From the NCBI GenBank assembly GCA_028064945.1, contig JAPTWQ010000042.1, positions 1-24,307 of the forward strand: a stretch of DNA of 24,307 bases, read 5' to 3'. The notes below the pieces were generated by a model that searched no databases, was not told where the DNA came from, and saw only the letters and a list, made by a program, of their open reading frames with translations. The translations under genes and the position numbers were made by a program. This stretch comes from Nitrospiraceae bacterium. GTDB taxonomy: Bacteria > Nitrospirota_A > Leptospirillia > Leptospirillales > Leptospirillaceae. Numbering within the stretch: the stretch's first letter is position 1; every line of letters begins with the position of its first letter. Shown piece by piece: positions 22,343 to 24,307 of this stretch.

Positions 22343-24298
22343 TTATCCCGTTTTTTCTCCCTCCCCCGATTTTGTCCGATTTCGGACGGTCGCCTGAACA
22401 AATTGTCGGACAGCCCCCTCCCACTCCTTTTCGCCCATCACCTCTCCAATTCGTTCCCTTTTTTCGTCGAGCAAGTCCAGAAGGCCCTCGTCGATCGACC
22501 CCTTCAAGGCCGGAACCAACACCCGGACACGCCGCTTTTGTCCGATCCGGTTGGCCCGGTCTTCCGCCTGGTCGAGGTGGGCCGGCGTCATCGGAAGTCC
22601 GGCATGGATGACGATGTTCCCCGACGTCAGGGTGATCCCCACGCCGCCGGCGCCAAATGTCGAGACGAAAACCCGCGTGTCCGGATCCTTTTGGAATAAA
22701 CGGACCGCCTCGTCCCGGTTTTCCACCTCCTTTCCCGTATATCGGACACACCCGATCCCCGCGTTCTCCATCTCCCGGACAATCGTATTGACGCTCTCGA
22801 GCCTGTTGCAGAAGACGATCGCCTTGTCCTTCTCCCCCATGGACTGAAGCGCGTCCACCACGAACGTAATCTTGTGCCGTTCGGACACCGTGATCATCTG
22901 GACGAACTTCTGGATAGCCATCAGGCCCTCGTTATTGACGATTTCCGAGAACTCCCGGACGAAGGCTTTCGGCGGATCGAGCTTCACGATCGTCCGTTCC
23001 TTCCCCGGAAGACTGACGACCTCGGTTTTCATCCGGCGCAGCATCCATTCGGAGATTCGATGGTTGAGATCGAGGCGGGCCTCCCGGCTTCTGGCGAAAA
23101 TCTTCGAGAATTCCTCCACCGGCATGAGTCCGACCGGATGCCCCCCCAGGCGCAGGAGCGAATGGATCTCGCTCTCCCGGTTGAGGACCGGCGTTGCCGT
23201 CAGGATGTACCGGCGCGGGATCTTCGACGCCAACATCATCGTGGCCTGCGTTCTCTTCGATCCCGATTCCTTGATGAAATGCGCTTCGTCCACCACGATC
23301 GTCTCGAACCGCTGGTTCGACTGGAGGACCGTTTCGACATTCTCGTAGTTGCAGATGACCCATCGGGCCGTAATCGGCGGAACGGCCTTCCCCCCCGATA
23401 CGACAAAGATCGTTTCCTCCGGAATGCCGATCGCCATGATCTCGTTTTTCCAGTTGCTCCGTAACGTCGCCGGAGGAACGATCAAGGTCCGGCCTCCGGC
23501 CAGCTTGGCGGCCACGACCGCCTGGCGCGTCTTTCCCAACCCCATGTCGTCCGCCAGGAGGGCCGATGTCCTCTGAAGAAGATGGCGGACACCCTCCACC
23601 TGGTGAGGAAGAAGCTCGGATTGGACTGCCTCTTTCCGGAGGGCATCCTCGTTTACCGGAAGAATCTGGAGCGGCGTCCCGAACGCCGTCATCGTCTTCG
23701 GCTTCTCCCCCGCCGGCCCTCCGGGGTTTTCGATCGTCTTCGATTCGCCAAAGAAAACGTCGATCGAGGTCCCCTTGGATTTCGAGAATTCCTCGAAATC
23801 CACCACCACGTCGAGGAGCAGCACATTGTCGGCGTTGACGCCCCCCTTTTCTTCCAGAACCTTGATGAGCGCCTCCGGGGGCATCGGTACCAGCCAGACC
23901 TTCGAGTTCTTGACGAAGTTTCCCTTGGCGCCCCGAATTGTTTTGACGAGAATCCTGTCGTAATGGCACGTCAGCACCGTCTTGGCGTCCTTGGTCCGAC
24001 AGATCCTCACGTTGAGATAACGGGCCAAGGCATACGGATCCCGCGACCGCATGGCCTCGCGGAGAACTTGCCGGATCTCTTCCCGGGGAACAACCGGCTC
24101 CTTCATCGCCGCCAGGCGGTCGATCACCGCCTTGGCCCCCTCTTCTTCAAAGATCCAGATCTTGCCCTCCGGGATCCAGACGCCCCGGTTCTCTTTCGCT
24201 AACGCGGCAAAGATTTCGAACGCCTCCTTTTTGACCCGCGAGAGGGACATCCCGTATCGCTGGCCATCCGTGACGATCGACAGTTTTTCGTGCCCCAT
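22343..24298 (-). CDS. SNF2-family helicase with HARP-like N-terminal modules, 651 aa
   Basis: Double-stranded-DNA translocase of helicase superfamily 2. Motif I DDMGLGKT (250-257), motif II DEAH (337-340), motif III TATP (367-370), and in the C-terminal lobe the AGGVGITLT and ANRIGQ motifs (V and VI) are all present. The N-terminus contains two weakly similar units with a Trp-bearing beta hairpin (VWIPEGKIWIF, ~40-50, and FVKNSKVWLVPMPPEALIKV, ~128-147) resembling HARP domains of SMARCAL1-type annealing helicases. It would be predicted to remodel or anneal DNA, perhaps during transfer or replication of the element. The ATG at 24298 is only 9 nt from the window edge, no ribosome site is visible and the frame is open to the edge, so the start may lie outside. 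It heads the visible operon. Confidence 0.88.
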   Translation of the reverse strand: MGHEKLSIVTDGQRYGMSLSRVKKEAFEIFAALAKENRGVWIPEGKIWIFEEEGAKAVIDRLAAMKEPVVPREEIRQVLREAMRSRDPYALARYLNVRICRTKDAKTVLTCHYDRILVKTIRGAKGNFVKNSKVWLVPMPPEALIKVLEEKGGVNADNVLLLDVVVDFEEFSKSKGTSIDVFFGESKTIENPGGPAGEKPKTMTAFGTPLQILPVNEDALRKEAVQSELLPHQVEGVRHLLQRTSALLADDMGLGKTRQAVVAAKLAGGRTLIVPPATLRSNWKNEIMAIGIPEETIFVVSGGKAVPPITARWVICNYENVETVLQSNQRFETIVVDEAHFIKESGSKRTQATMMLASKIPRRYILTATPVLNRESEIHSLLRLGGHPVGLMPVEEFSKIFARSREARLDLNHRISEWMLRRMKTEVVSLPGKERTIVKLDPPKAFVREFSEIVNNEGLMAIQKFVQMITVSERHKITFVVDALQSMGEKDKAIVFCNRLESVNTIVREMENAGIGCVRYTGKEVENRDEAVRLFQKDPDTRVFVSTFGAGGVGITLTSGNIVIHAGLPMTPAHLDQAEDRANRIGQKRRVRVLVPALKGSIDEGLLDLLDEKRERIGEVMGEKEWEGAVRQFVQATVRNRTKSGEGEKTG

Positions 24299-24307
24299 GA
24301 CAGCCGG

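Noticed and set aside
22371..22548. Further TTTTGTCCGA occurrences as uptake or iteron sequences
   Set aside because: Inside the helicase gene they are explained by codon usage, and too few copies exist in non-coding DNA to support a dedicated signal.

Overview
The window is a GC-rich, densely packed accessory region, probably part of a plasmid or an integrative conjugative element of a Gram-negative bacterium. Outer-membrane parts (a secretin and a small porin-like protein with a signal peptide) show the Gram-negative envelope. My guess at an acidophilic Nitrospirota such as Leptospirillum comes from overall gene style only and is weak.

Left edge (1-1960): the 3' part of a LexA/CI-type S24 repressor on the + strand, a complete tyrosine recombinase on the - strand, and a small AT-rich + strand gene of 82 codons. 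A 200-bp divergent control region with a 10-bp-arm palindrome and further copies of its half-site separates the last two. This looks like the maintenance and integration end of a mobile element.

The rest (1956-24298) is one long head-to-tail series of - strand genes. In transcription order: a SNF2 helicase with HARP-like N-terminal modules; a PilS-type prepilin; a VirD4/TraG coupling ATPase; a 450-aa PilO-like protein; an IscB-bearing insertion; a 264-aa inner-membrane assembly protein; a PilP-like periplasmic protein; a secretin with glycine-rich repeats; a terminator-like hairpin; the PilQ/GspE-type ATPase; a 52-aa protein; a 304-aa unknown; the PilR/GspF platform protein; a second prepilin; a prepilin peptidase; a lytic transglycosylase; a MORN-like protein; an unknown helical protein; a small outer-membrane protein; a 415-aa unknown; and a predicted beta-helix protein. 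Many junctions overlap (TGATG, TAATG, ATGA). The set resembles the R64-type thin conjugative pilus operon: a type IVb pilus joined to a coupling protein.

The most notable layer is small mobile DNA placed between pilus genes. A complete IscB gene (all RuvC and HNH residues present) sits in the operon with an upstream non-coding region that fits an omegaRNA. Its right-end hairpin recurs as a solo end just upstream of it, in a ~160-bp internal-deletion derivative at ~19.3 kb, and in a remnant at ~2.7 kb. In three of the four copies the hairpin ends 16-18 nt before the start codon of the next operon gene. A fifth element (5925-6084) carries no gene and resembles an IS605/TnpB-type miniature with a possible solitary guide RNA pointing into the lytic transglycosylase gene. 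No TnpA transposase, relaxase, oriT, tRNA, rRNA or CRISPR array was seen.
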